A DNA stretch of 64,000 nucleotides from Piezodorus guildinii (GCA_023052935.1 JAJSOM010000024.1:1-64000); one strand, 5' to 3'; positions 1-10,227 are shown, counted from the first letter of the stretch. Numbers and translations: made by a program. Notes: generated by a model not told the origin, from the sequence alone.

Positions 1-84
1 AAAATTACAATCCGAAAATTTTCACGATCACAATACTTTATTTTACTATATATTTCATGTATAGGAAAGTTAAAGTAAAAACCT
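1..84 (-). repeat. Family H element, hairpin end only (cut by window edge)
   Basis: The stretch carries the conserved hairpin-end block of family H: the 'CACGATC.CAATACTTT' segment, then an AT-rich inverted repeat, then a form of GTAAGTGAAAGTAAAA at the right edge. The copy is diverged (GGAAAGTTAAAGTAAAA at the end). For family H, strand '+' here means the hairpin end is on the left, so this copy is '-'. The rest lies outside the window. Confidence 0.6.
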
Positions 85-124
85 AGAACCATGGTTGTAA
101 ACTGTTACATTAAGCATCGTAGAG

Positions 125-160
125 TAAGGTTAAGTTAGCCACTACACTACAGGTGACTCC
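125..160 (-). repeat. Possible SINE2 head fragment
   Basis: The sequence around 'GCCACTACACTACAGGTGACTCC' positions resembles the inverted tRNA-like head seen in the SINE2 copy ending near 26255. It is only about 35 bp, so chance similarity is possible. The bases from 160 to 495 hold nothing else that I recognise; the open frame at 305-532 has no family features. Confidence 0.3.
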
Positions 161-495
161 TGATTTGAAATTTTGAAGTAGTTCACGGGTACTATAGCTT
201 CCTTGAAACGTGTTTATGATATCGATGGTATGTTAATAAGATGGGATTAGGATAATTTACGATGGTGTTTGCTTTAGGAGACCGTGTAATAACTGTTTGA
301 AGTAGTGGCGATATTCTGTAACCAGGAACTGTTTGTCCTCGTTAATGAGCACTTGTGGCAGTGTTGCCTTGGGATTGGATTACTTTTATGGTATCTTGCG
401 TTGGCTATGGGATTATCCAGGATTTATGGTGCAATTGAAGTAAGCAAAACAATTATTTTTAATAAGATATCCGCTCGAATAAACATTAACTGTTT

Positions 496-843
496 CTGGA
501 AGGAATTAGTCCGGGTAGCGGTCATTAAATGAAACAGCTTTTAGTTAGTTTATATATTAGTTTCAACTATTTATTGTTTGCCAACGTTTCGACCCCCTTT
601 GTGGGTCATCATCAGGGCTGGAGGTGTAGAAGTGATGACTTGTTGAGATGAGAATGCCTGCTGTTGTTGAGATGTAGATAGTATTTCCTGCTTGCTATTT
701 TGTTTTCTGGCGCTGCGGCGGAGAGTTGAGGTGGATGTATCTTTTCGTTATTCCCGTGTTTGGCAAACGTTGGCAAACAATAAATCGTTGAAACTATTTA
801 GCTGTTTCATTTAATTACCGCTAACCGGACTAATTCCTTCCAG
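496..843. mobile_element. Foldback element with hammerhead-like motif
   Basis: The arms 496-590 and 762-843 are inverted repeats: both carry GGAAGGAATTAGTCCGG, then a block reading ATTAAATGAAACAGCT, then ATTTATTGTTTGCCAACG. About 170 bp of non-repeated sequence lies between. The left arm, read on the minus strand, carries CTGATGA (615-609), a G-C-rich self-complementary stretch, and GAAACGTT (590-583), an arrangement like a hammerhead ribozyme core. Inverted arms plus such a motif recall the terminal repeats of Penelope-like retroelements, but no reverse transcriptase is present, so the class is unproven. Confidence 0.55.
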
Positions 844-849
844 CAATTC

Positions 850-1199
850 TCAACGGTCAACTAATTACATCCACAATTAACTGATTATATTTTATTTTAT
901 TTCGCAATTTACAATATACAACACATCCTTTCCAAGTAATTAAGTGATTAGCTTCCTAGTCATTTAAATTGGATAGTTGAACTAAGATATAATGGCTTGA
1001 AATTGACCAATAATAGGACTGCAGTTAGAGTCGTATGTCAGAAGGTCTATAGGCGAACTTCTTTTTAGACGAAAACTTGTAACATCTACAACCTCTGAAG
1101 GGTCTTGGGTGGTATTATTTATACTTGTTTCATTGGTACTGTTTCTTGTTCAACAGCTCTGCAAGGAAGTGATTAGGCTAAAATTAAGTTTAGCCACTA
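850..1199. other. Unassigned AT-rich stretch
   Basis: No gene, repeat end or RNA signature was recognised. The short open frame beginning at 1109 runs into SINE sequence and has no conserved features. Confidence 0.5.
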
Positions 1200-1630
1200 G
1201 GCCCCCCCCCTACTTTAAGACGATGTGTGTGCGCCAGGGCGTCCTTCGGAGGAGACCTAATATTATGGTAGTCAGGGCGATGAAGGGAGCCCATGGCTAA
1301 GTTACTAGCACGCTAGTGTTAAGGTTGTGAGTTCGAATCCCAGTACCGGCGGGACTTTTATAAGGATGTAACGAAAAAGGGATTAACTCACAGCCTCTCT
1401 CCCGTCAGCCACATGGTAACCACTCACAAAATTAGAATCGATAGCATCGAGAAACGTGAGTGTAATCTCCCAGGAGATCACACCGCGAGGCCCAGGGTCT
1501 ACACGACCTGTCGCGCCACTGGAAGAAGAAGAAGAAGGGCGATGAAAGTCGTTAAAGATCCCTTTTACAATTGAACCTGGATTGGCTAAATTTAGCACTT
1601 CCCCTGTGATACCGTATGATTAGCAAAGGT
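1200..1630 (+). repeat. SINE2 copy, diverged, split by SINE1
   Basis: The left part contains the SINE2 body block 'CGTCCTTCGGAGG' (near 1240). After SINE1 the body resumes with 'GTTAAAGATCCC', 'AACCTGGATTGG' and 'GATTAGC' blocks that match the SINE2 copies at 22771 and 44314. The tRNA-like head is not clearly preserved. It is older than the SINE1 inside it. Confidence 0.6.
1285..1536 (+). mobile_element. SINE1, tRNA-derived SINE with exact target-site duplication
   Basis: The head has tRNA-like promoter boxes: an A-box-like GGCTAAGTTACTAGC and a B-box-like GAGTTCGAATCCCAG. A body block with 'GGGATTAACTCACAGCCTC' and 'CGAGAAACGTGAG' follows, and the copy ends in a (GAA)n tail. The 10-bp sequence GGGCGATGAA occurs exactly at 1275-1284 and 1537-1546, which marks both ends. 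RNA polymerase III transcription and LINE-supplied retrotransposition are expected from the class. A second copy lies at 30964. Confidence 0.85.
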
Positions 1631-1633
1631 TAC

Positions 1634-1711
<78 letters not shown>
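1634..1711. repeat. (TA)n microsatellite
   Basis: About 38 TA units. It abuts the 3' side of the minus-strand LINE tail that starts near 1712, so it may be that LINE's simple-repeat tail. Confidence 0.95.
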
Positions 1712-1713
<2 letters not shown>

Positions 1714-2160
1714 TCTTTATTCTGGAACCATGTCCCCTTAGAACAAAAACAAAAACATGAAAAACAAAAAAAAAATTATTATGGTCTAGATAATTTTCAA
1801 TAAATTTAAAAATCTTTGTAAAGTTATATACACGTGGAACACGCTCTTATAAATACACATATTTACACTTTTAATACCTATATTTACAATGGAACGGAAG
1901 ATTGAGATTAAAGTAGGTAATGGAAGTGTTAATGTTTGAAAGAAGAGAGAGAGGTGGCTTTACGGATAGAGATAGGCAAGGAATTCTAGAAGGATGAGAA
2001 GCGAACGAGAAAATATTTTTGAAAGGATACAAATCTATGTGATGGAGTATAAATATTGATTGATTGGGGTCTAGTATTTAACGAATGGATATCAGAGCGG
2101 AGGGTGAGGAGCTCAGTTATGTAGGAAGGTCTGGAATAGCTAAGGAAGATAGGTTACGGA
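1712..2160 (-). pseudogene. CR1/L2-like LINE reverse transcriptase, C-terminal tail remnant
   Basis: Read on the minus strand, about 2130-1960 encodes a stretch with LTLRSDIHSL, then IYTPSHRF, then a serine/phenylalanine-rich segment. It parallels the tail at 24225-24476, which has the typical 'P.HR...F..S...FWNSL' pattern found at the C-terminus of CR1/L2-type LINE reverse transcriptases. Stops and frame changes interrupt it, and the catalytic core is absent. The (TA)n run at 1634-1711 lies at its 3' end. Exact clade is uncertain. Confidence 0.5.
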
Positions 2161-2219
2161 CAAGTGGCTTTGTGTGGGCCGGGAGTTTAGAATGAAAAGA
2201 GATATATCTATTTCGGACT

Positions 2220-3245
2220 ACTTCTGCGGCGACCTATCTATCAAACCGCTGCTTCCGAGTTCACTGTGGCGCAGAATATTCCGATTCTTATTCAGTCGAA
2301 TTCGGTGTTCCCCAAGGCAGCGTTCTTGGTCCTATCATCTACAATATATACACGGCTGATATTCCTGTTTGCCCTAATACCTTCCTTGCAACGTTCGCTA
2401 ATGACACAGCTATCCTACCCTCTCACTTAGATCCCTAAATTGCATCCATGGGCCTCCTAACGCACCTTTATCAAATTGAAGACTGGTGTAACAACTGGAG
2501 AATCAAAGTCAATCAATCCAAATGCAAACATGTCACCTTTACCCTTCGAAGACAATCCTGCCCTCCAGTTCTCTTTAACTCCATTCCGCTCCCTTTCTCT
2601 GACACAGTCCGGTATATTGGCTTCCATCTAGGCAAGAGACTAACTTAGAACCCGCATACTAGACTTAAACAACAAGAACTTAATCGGCGATTAAGCCAAT
2701 TATACAGACAACTGAACAGAGATTCTAAACTATCTATCGGAAAAAAAACTGCTAACATAGATGACAGTACTGAAACGTATATGGACCTACGGACTTGAAA
2801 TGTGGGGGACAGCCAAATTTTCAAACATTGAACGCATTCCTTCATTTAAAATTCCAAACCTTCCAATCCAAAGTCCTCCGAACAATAGTTAATGCTCCTT
2901 ATTATGTCAACAACCATACCTTACACTGCGACCTAAATATTCCATTTATTTTATACCTTATACCACAAAAATTCTCTAATTTCCATCAGAATCTTATCCA
3001 TCGCCCTAATCCGCTAGCTCAATCTTTATCCAACTACAGACTTGCCAGGCATAGGCTAGATTATCCACTCACGTGCTGTATGCTTGAGAATTGTATATAG
3101 GTATGAGTGACTTTTGTATATATTCTTATTGATTCTGTTTTATATGTATGTATATTGTATTATACATGTAATTACACATATTTGTATATTAACGGAAAAC
3201 GGTATGTTATGGCAGTTAAGTAAAAGTAAAAAATAAATAAAATCA
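2220..3245 (+). pseudogene. J1 Jockey-like LINE, 5'-truncated ORF2 fragment and 3' UTR
   Basis: The fragment matches the J1 elements at 7294-8718 and 36995-41413. Broken frames encode 'GVPQGSVLGP', the reverse transcriptase active-site region (ATFANDTAIL, where the usual catalytic ADD is AND), then the C-terminal 'DTVRYIGFHL' and 'ILRTIVNAPYYV'-type blocks. Several stops and frameshifts are present. The end is A-rich, near 3240. The region is non-functional. Confidence 0.8.
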
Positions 3246-3558
3246 TATCCGTAGATATGAAAAAGTATTTAATGATATTTATATTTCTAAAAAATAAATT
3301 AACTCTTTAAAAATTGTAATAATAAAGGATGAACATCCGTCTACAACCGAGGCGAAGGCGAGAATATCGTGTTTTTGGACAAACACAACCTTTAGGCTCG
3401 GAAGGTTCCTTATACCTTACTTATTCATACTCACTCAACGACGCGAGCCATCTCACTCAGAAAAGTAATTTTTTTTCTAAAATTATATACAAATTTCTTC
3501 ATAAATTATTCTCGAAAATATAAGAAAGCTCCTCTATTTTTAGTAGTAACGAAGCAAA

Positions 3559-3759
3559 ATGAGTAAATTTGAGGGATCTCATAAAAATGCTTCTACACCT
3601 TCTCGCTTTGGTAACCGACGTTTTGGTAAAGAAAAAATAACACGAAGCTCTACAACACAGAAAAGGAAGAACAAATTTCCAACTAAGTGTAAAATTAACA
3701 ACTGCGAAGTCAAATTATCAAAAAAATTTGCTATCTTTGACAGGCATTTAACATTTTAG
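3559..3759 (+). CDS. Hypothetical small ORF with a possible broken zinc finger
   Basis: A 66-codon ATG frame, lysine/arginine-rich in its first 50 residues. Near the end it shows C-x4-C then a FDRHL motif. Just past the stop another frame would supply a further histidine, so it might be a C2H2-like finger cut by a frameshift. I recognise no family. A decayed TE protein is at least as likely as a host gene. Confidence 0.25.
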   Translation: MSKFEGSHKNASTPSRFGNRRFGKEKITRSSTTQKRKNKFPTKCKINNCEVKLSKKFAIFDRHLTF

Positions 3760-3914
3760 GTCATTCCAAAGAGCCAGACCGGGAATGGACCATGAGGAAT
3801 TGAAACGCAAAAAATTGCTGGTTACTTAAATGAAAGAACTAACAAGCTTTTTCATTTCGTAAAAATCTTCCCTCCTGGAATACCTCAACGGTGGCAAAAA
3901 TATTTTGAAAGGTA

Positions 3915-4475
3915 AATGCTGTGTTGTTGTTTTTTTAAATTTTTTTATTAAGAGATAATACAATCTGCCACCTTCTGTGGCAATGGGTATTACGGTTAAA
4001 AGAAATCATTCATCCTATATGTTCATTGTAAATATAAAAATTTAAAAAAATAAATAAATAAAAAAAGATAAAATAGAAATAAATAAAGAAAATAAAGAAA
4101 ATAATAATAATCTTGATCACATTCATACCTATTTACAAACTGCCCCTGGGATCACCGAATCGAACCCCGAGATCCGCTAGTGGATGTCGAGGCACAATGC
4201 CAGGAGATCCCAGTGCCTCTCACTTAGCCGCGTCACTGGTCTTGAGAGCCAATGGAGGCTGAGTGATGGCGCTAGAGCCACAGACACTCAGGGCATGAGT
4301 GGAGAAGCCAGCCATTGCCAGCACTCCAATGACATATTTACAAGAGATCTCTGGGCCACTGCCGCTTCAACCTACGAGGAGGGTTATAGGGATGTTTGGA
4401 ACTGGATAGGGAGTGTACCAGGGGATTAGGAAGGTGAGTAAGCTTCAAATTCTATGTTTAGAATTTTAGTTTTTT
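3915..4475 (-). pseudogene. J1 LINE, 3' UTR and last part of ORF2
   Basis: It is a diverged copy of the block at 6869-7440: a T-rich left end (poly-A on the minus strand), 'ATAATACAATCTGCCAC', the 3' UTR block around 4140-4330, then the reverse of the ORF2 C-terminus. The open frame 4184-4429 on the plus strand is antisense to this fragment. Confidence 0.7.
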
Positions 4476-4854
4476 AAGTCTGATACAAACTAAAAAGTGA
4501 GCCCCACACCTGTTTATAGTTTATAAATTGGGTAAACAATAGAGATTATCGTAAGTTCTTTAAAACTCATATTAGCGAACAAAGGTAAATCCTCAGTAAT
4601 AACAAAGATATAAAGAAAAATTAAATAAGGGGCTATGAATAGAAAAAAAAAAAAAACTACAACCCACGAAGGTTCTTTGGTTCAGCATTCCCTCATTTTC
4701 CGGGCCAAAAAAAAATGTTAATAATTATTTAAAAGAATATCATTAAAACTTCCGAATTAAAACGTTAGAATCAGTGCTACTGAATGACATTTTATTGACA
4801 AAGGCTAAACATGGGTGAAATACGCAGGTCAAATATATTCAGAATGTTATTTTT

Positions 4855-5478
4855 TTAAATTTTATATAAACCTATGACTTCCTGCCCTACAGTATCTTTT
4901 AATAACACTCCACAAGTCCCTGTTGAACAAATTCGATACCTAGGACTCCACCTTGACGAACGTCTAACTTGGAATTCCCATACAAGACTGAAACGACAAG
5001 AAACTGTCCGACGTTTTCGCCTACTTATTGGAAAAACGGTCCAACCTTCCACATAATTACAAAAGACTTATTTATATGACCATCATAAGACCGATATGGG
5101 GAGCTATGGGGTAAACCATCGAATTATTCTTGTATCCAATCCTTACAATCCGAAATCCTTAACGCTCCTTAATTTGTCACGAATAAACTTATCCACAAAG
5201 ACCTTAATATCCCATAAGTTACTGAATTATCCCGAACCAGGTATCAATCATTCCATGAAAAACTTCATTCCCACTCTAACCCACTAGTTTCTGGAAAATC
5301 CTCTGAAAAGAAGATAACCCCAAGACCTTCCAGTTTAAAATATTTTTAGAGTGCTTCCAATGGGTAGTGTCTCTACATGTATTCCTTGTCCGTTTACTAT
5401 GTCTATTACATTTACTTGATGTATATAATACAGTTGTAAATATCAATAAATATGTTAAAAAAAACAAAAAAAAAACTA
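4855..5478 (+). pseudogene. J2 Jockey-like LINE, 3' fragment
   Basis: A 60-residue frame (4874-5056) encodes the C-terminal reverse transcriptase block with RYLGLHLDERLTWN followed by a 'TRLKRQE' segment. After frame breaks come the YLI/NAP-type tail and a 3' end with CAGTTGTAAAT, CAATAAAT and poly-A at about 5478. J2 resembles J1 but has its own 3' UTR, shared with 20605-21565 and 22262-23128. Non-functional. Confidence 0.75.
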
Positions 5479-6674
5479 ATTTTATGTTTAGATTTTATCA
5501 TCTATTCTATCCAATTGACTAAACAAGGATTTTCTTACCTTCTTCAGGTTATTTGTGATTTTAGTTTAATGGATCAATGGTCATTATTATTACATTTATC
5601 TTAAGTAAACCTGGACAAAATCTTTTATAATTAAAATAAAAAAAAAAAAAAAAGTGAACTTCTAGTAACGTTTGATGATTTTTATATTTCATCAGATATA
5701 TAATTTTTAGTCTTGCTCATTTGCCACCCTCCTTAACAAAATCACTATTTAAAAAAAAAATATAATGCAATATCATTAAATTAAGTTAATAATTATTTTT
5801 AAAGCCCTGCAGCTTTAGCTATGAACTATTTTTTTTTTTAAATAAGCAGTTTTGAAAAGTGATAGTTATATGACTGTCCAGTTAAACAATCAAGGTCCAT
5901 TCCTAAATAACACTTATGATCTCAAAGTTTTCCTTGATGTAATTTTTAATTTTCATGTATTTCTGTGGAAATCTTAGTTACAAAATAAACATTTTTTAGG
6001 TATAGGCATCAAACATAAAAAACAAGTAGTCAATAAATTTAAAAAAAAATGTGTTTGGGCCTAAATCTTCCTTTAAGCTTGCATTAATGTTTAATTAAAT
6101 AAAAAACAAAAAAATGTTTCAAATAAAATTCCACATAATGCAGATATTTTTAAAATAATTTTTCATACTCAATTTTCTCATTAACTTGTTGCACTTTTTT
6201 CCTTAATATTCTCTTGAAGAGGTTTCACTAAACCATATCCTTTCGAATGGCAAAAAAATATATATTAATAATTTTTAAAAAAAATATCATGCGAACTTCC
6301 AAATTAAAATGTAAGAATATAAGGAAAATATTCGGGAATATGATATGTGATTCTGAGAAACATTTAAATTAAAGTCTTTGAGCTTGATTTTTTTTTAATT
6401 TCAGAATTTTTTCACTAACGAAATCTTTAAATATAGTCATATATTCATCCCAGTTGAAATTAAAAATTCCTTTAAAGGTTCTTTAGATCTTTAAATACCA
6501 AAAACTGTGTTCCCTCCTCAATCCCCTCATAACCTCACTTCTCTTTGAAATAAAGTCTTAGCTAAAAATTTCTTGTATATTAATAATTTTCCTCTTTTAT
6601 GCAGCCTATATAAATTAAATTAGTTTGTATCATATAAATTACGTGACAGTAAGAAATGAATCATTCCAATCACT
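5479..6674. other. Unassigned AT-rich stretch of about 1.2 kb
   Basis: No gene, repeat family or RNA structure was recognised. It holds poly-A/poly-T runs and scattered stops in all frames. Confidence 0.5.
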
Positions 6675-6868
6675 TTTTTACTTTCACTTACCTATATATC
6701 AAATATATAGTAAGGGAAAGTATTGCGATCGTGAAAATGTTCGTAATTCCAGTTTTCAACGGAAATACACGTTTTAGGGTATCCTGAGTCCAAATGACTA
6801 AGTCCAGCAAAAAGGTCAGAGTGTGTCCCCACGTGTCTGTGGTATTTTAGCGCGTTAAGTCCTGTAAA
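6675..6868 (+). repeat. Family H element, hairpin half, cut by a J1 LINE
   Basis: It begins with T-run, ACTTTCACTTACC and the terminal palindrome, then 'AAGTATTGCGATCGTGAAAA' and the 'ACACGTTTTAGGGT' block, and stops where the J1 3' end begins (6869). No continuation is seen on the far side of the LINE, so the other half was lost. Confidence 0.8.
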
Positions 6869-8670
6869 ACTTTTTTTTTTAACTTTTATTTATTTAGAAA
6901 TAATACAATCTGCCACAATCTTGGGCAATAAGTATTAGTGATATTAGAATTCATTCATTCCTTATGTACACAAAATAAAGAAATAAAAATAAATGAATAC
7001 AAAATAAACAGAAATAAATAAAATATAAAGATAAAAAGAAAAAAAAAAATAATAATCTTGGACACATTCATACATATATATACAATATTTACATACTGCC
7101 CCTGGGAACTCCGAATTAAACCCCGACGCCCACAAGTGGGCGTCGGGGTCCAAGGCTAGGAGATCCCAGCGCCTCTCAGTCAGTCGCGTCACCGGTCTAA
7201 TAAGCCAGTGGAGACTGAGAGAGGGCGCTAGAGCCACAGACTCTCAGGCATGAGTGGAGAAGCTGGCCATTGCCAACACTCAGCATTGCTTAGTTATAAG
7301 AGATCTCTAGGCCACTGCCGTTTCAACCTACGAGGAGGGTTATAGGGATGGCTGGAGCTAGATAGGGATTGGGATAAAGGATTAGGAAGGTGAGTTAGCC
7401 TCTGGTGGAAGTTTAGGAATTTAGATGGGATTATATCGAGGACAAATGGGATATTCAGATCATTGTGTAAGGTCTTGTTTGTAACATAATAGGGAGCATT
7501 GACTATTGTTCTAAGGACTTTGGACTGAAAGGATTGGATACGCCTGATGTTCGAAAATTTAGTTGTCCCCCACAGTTCGAGTCCGTAGGTCCATATCGGT
7601 TTTAGAATCGTCTTGTAAATTAATAGTTTATTAGCAACAGAAAGTTTTGATGTTCTGTTTAGTAGTCTATATAGTTGGCCGTATCGTCTGTTGAGTTCTT
7701 GTCGTTTAAGTCGAGTGTGTGGGTTCCACGTTAGTCTTTTGTCTAGTAAGAATCCCAGATACCGGACTGTGTCAGAGCAGGGAAGGGGTATGGAGTTAAA
7801 ATTGACTTGTGGACAGGATCTGCGGCGAAGGGTAAAGGTGATGTGCTTACATTTGGATTCATTAATTTTGATACGCCAATTAGCGCACCAAAATTCAATC
7901 AAGGATAGATTTCTTTGTAGATAGGAAGATGCAATTTCGGGATCTGATTGGGTTGATAAAATGGCAGTATCGTCGGCAAAGGTTGCTAAGAAGGTATCAG
8001 GATCCGTAGGTATGTCAGCTGTAAATAGGAGATAGAGGACAGGACCTAGGACACTGCCTTGAGGTACACCAGCCTCGATCAGGTAACTATTGGAAAATTC
8101 TGAACCAGAGCGGACTCTGAAGGAACGGTTTGAAAGGTAGGATTGTAGGATTAGATATAAGGATTGGGGTAAATGGGTTTTTAGTTTGAAAAGCAAGCCA
8201 TCGTGCCAGACCCGGTCGAATGCCTGAGCAACGTCCAGAAAGGCACCAGTGCAATATTGCTTGTTTTCAAGTGCAAAGGATATATGGTCAACCACTCGTA
8301 GGCCTTGTTGTACAGTGGAGTGCTGTGAGCGGAATCCGAACTGGTGGAAAGGAATTTCAATTAACTGTAGGATACGCTTGAGAAGGATTTTTTCAAAGAT
8401 TTTTGAAAGGATCGGAAGGAGACAAATAGGCCTATAGGATGAGGTGTTGTTGGGAGGTTTACCAGGTTTGGGAAAAAGGAGAATGATGGAGTGTTTCCAC
8501 ACCAAAGGAAAGTGGGTTGTACGGAGGATACTATTATAGAGGTAGGTAAGGAATATAATTGCTTTTTGGGGCAGTTGACGAAGGATCTTAGAATTGAGGA
8601 GGTCGTAGCCAGGAGCTTTTCGAGGTTTTAGTTTCTTTATAAGGAATTTGACCTCCGTCAAAACACCACA
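6869..8670 (-). mobile_element. J1 Jockey-like non-LTR retrotransposon, 5'-truncated
   Basis: Poly-A is seen as the T-run at 6869. A 3' UTR of about 425 bp follows, then a long open reverse transcriptase frame (7294 upward). The element lacks ORF1 and the endonuclease, as expected from incomplete reverse transcription. The upstream boundary lies between about 8656 and 8687, where sequence changes into a separate dispersed repeat. Confidence 0.85.
7294..8670 (-). CDS. J1 reverse transcriptase domain (partial ORF2, frame intact)
   Basis: This is the reverse transcriptase part of a Jockey-clade LINE, the enzyme that copies the element RNA onto nicked target DNA. Visible motifs in order are 'APGYDLLNSKIL', 'YRPICLLPILSKIFEK', 'QFGFRSQHSTVQQG', 'GAFLDVAQAFDRVWHDG' (first catalytic Asp), 'GVPQGSVLGP' and 'TFADDTAIL' (the FADD catalytic pair), then 'YLGFLLDKRLTWNPHTRLKR' and a C-terminal segment ending RQWPRDLL. 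No stop or frameshift occurs across about 455 codons. The frame stays open to 8718, but about the first 12 residues are read from the neighbouring repeat, so no native start exists. With no endonuclease or ORF1 the copy cannot move by itself. Confidence 0.85.
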   Translation of the reverse strand, partial: CGVLTEVKFLIKKLKPRKAPGYDLLNSKILRQLPQKAIIFLTYLYNSILRTTHFPLVWKHSIILLFPKPGKPPNNTSSYRPICLLPILSKIFEKILLKRILQLIEIPFHQFGFRSQHSTVQQGLRVVDHISFALENKQYCTGAFLDVAQAFDRVWHDGLLFKLKTHLPQSLYLILQSYLSNRSFRVRSGSEFSNSYLIEAGVPQGSVLGPVLYLLFTADIPTDPDTFLATFADDTAILSTQSDPEIASSYLQRNLSLIEFWCANWRIKINESKCKHITFTLRRRSCPQVNFNSIPLPCSDTVRYLGFLLDKRLTWNPHTRLKRQELNRRYGQLYRLLNRTSKLSVANKLLIYKTILKPIWTYGLELWGTTKFSNIRRIQSFQSKVLRTIVNAPYYVTNKTLHNDLNIPFVLDIIPSKFLNFHQRLTHLPNPLSQSLSSSSHPYNPPRRLKRQWPRDLL

Positions 8671-8687
8671 AAAGACACTCGAGTGTT

Positions 8688-8864
8688 CTTTCAAAGCTTG
8701 TAGGCTAACATGCCTCATTAAGACACTATTTTGTCCAAAATTGCATGATTATGAGAACAATAAATTCTCGAAACGTCGCATAGATAAAATAGTTTATTCA
8801 TTGACTGAAACCTAATAAGAACACAAACTTAAATTATCAACAGTCGAGAACTGATCAAAAAAAA

Positions 8865-8930
<66 letters not shown>

Positions 8931-9042
8931 AGTAGAATCAACAATAAAGTCAATTTTTTAAGGAAGTTTATTAAAGAAGTTATTCTTTAAATTATCTATA
9001 TTATAATTATTTCGTTGCGATTGGTTACTTTTAGAAAAAAAA
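8688..9042 (+). repeat. TA-cored dispersed repeat, copy 1
   Basis: It matches 10228-10585 on both sides of a central (TA)n: left block 'AGTGTTCTTTCAAA', 'AGACACTATTTTGTCC', 'TCGAAACGTCGCAT', 'TTCATTGACTGAAACC'; right block 'AGTTTATTAA.GAAGTTATTCTTT'. The left block contains a GAGAA/TTCTC stem followed by GAAACG, similar to the hammerhead-like motif of the foldback elements. No coding capacity. Confidence 0.7.
8869..8931. repeat. (TA)n microsatellite
   Basis: About 31 dinucleotide units with one phase slip (ATTATA). It is the core of the 8688-9042 repeat. Confidence 0.95.
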
Positions 9043-9944
9043 TCTGTTCCTCGCAACACACGACTTTCACTTACCTCCGTTATTTATATCAATTTATGAA
9101 TTTTTAAATACATTAAGAGAAAAAAAATAAAATTTTAAAGCATTAATTAAATTGAATTTCTACAGAAATATGATATTTATTAAAATAATGATTATATTAT
9201 TATCCAAAACAATCAATTAGTTTTATCGGATTTTCACCAGTCTTTATCAACTTTTACAATTTTATGTATAAAATAATATTTGTTCAAAAAACTTTAGCTT
9301 TCCAACGGTATATCATACATGTATATTACCGTTCTTATGTTCAAAAACAAAAAATTACATTAAATTTTTTTTTTTAGTTTTCTCCTTTTATTAGCCATCG
9401 AATTCGTTTAACTTATATATTTACCTTCTTTTTTTTTTATCGTTGATAACAAGATTATATTGTTATTTTTTTAGTATCTACAAAATTAAAGGTACTTTAG
9501 AGAAAGAAAATGTAAAATATCGGCATTATAAGCCCTGTTCCAATCATTTCAATTAGAATAAAATCTACATCATAATAAAGCCCATCAATTTTTACATCGA
9601 TATATAGAGTTTAATCAAAATCGTTGGAGCTGTTTATGAGAAAATCGTAAAAAGGTGCAAATTGCATGGTATAAAGTAGATCTTCCCGTCAGCTGATTTT
9701 GATGAAAAAGTCATCTCAGGCGCATAGTTGTCTTAAACATGAAATATAAGTTTCATAGGACTTACCGTTTCCGCCCGGGAGTTACCACACACACACACAC
9801 ACAGACCTTTTTGCGGGACTCGTTATTTGAACTCTGGGGACCCTAAAACGTGTATTTCCGTTGAAAACTGGAATTCAAAAATTTCCACGATCGCAATACT
9901 TTCCATTACTACATATTTCATATATAGGTAAGTGAAAGTAAAAA
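9043..9944 (-). repeat. Family H element, near full length (about 0.9 kb)
   Basis: The left end reads TCTG..CCTCGCAACACACG then ACTTTCACTTACC; the right end is the palindrome region and GGTAAGTGAAAGTAAAAA. An (AC)n run occurs near 9786-9803. No open frame of note exists. This copy is a good reference for the family: the inverted 13-mer is at the very end on the hairpin side but about 25 bp inside on the other side. Confidence 0.8.
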
Positions 9945-9984
9945 TGGGATTTTATCAAGTAATTAAATCAACACACGGTGCCCA

Positions 9985-10085
9985 GATATGAATATAAGAA
10001 CATAACATTCTCGAAACGTTGCCTAAATATTATTGTTTATTTATTGACTGAAACCATTTATTGATCAACAGTCGACAACTAATGA

Positions 10086-10125
<40 letters not shown>
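9985..10125 (+). repeat. Partial TA-cored repeat, copy 3
   Basis: It carries 'CTCGAAACGTTGCCTAAAT', 'TTTATTGACTGAAACC' and 'CAACAGTCGACAACT', parallel to the left half of the 8688 repeat, and ends in a (TA)n run at 10089-10125. Confidence 0.6.
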
Positions 10126-10128
<3 letters not shown>

Positions 10129-10227
10129 TATTTATTTGAAATAAGCCGAATTTTAAGAAATGACACGCAAAATTTTTATTAATTAATTAATTAATCTTCA
10201 TTCGTTAATAGTTGATATACATATATA

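Noticed and set aside
4184..4429. Plus-strand 81-codon frame
   Set aside because: Antisense to the J1 3' end; the matching block at 7090-7330 is plainly LINE 3' UTR and C-terminus.
9043..9944. Calling family H a canonical Helitron or a standard TIR transposon
   Set aside because: The 3' CTRR end is absent and no Rep/helicase is seen; the inverted repeats are offset at one end and no target duplication could be fixed. Only a structural resemblance to Helentron-type derivatives can be claimed.
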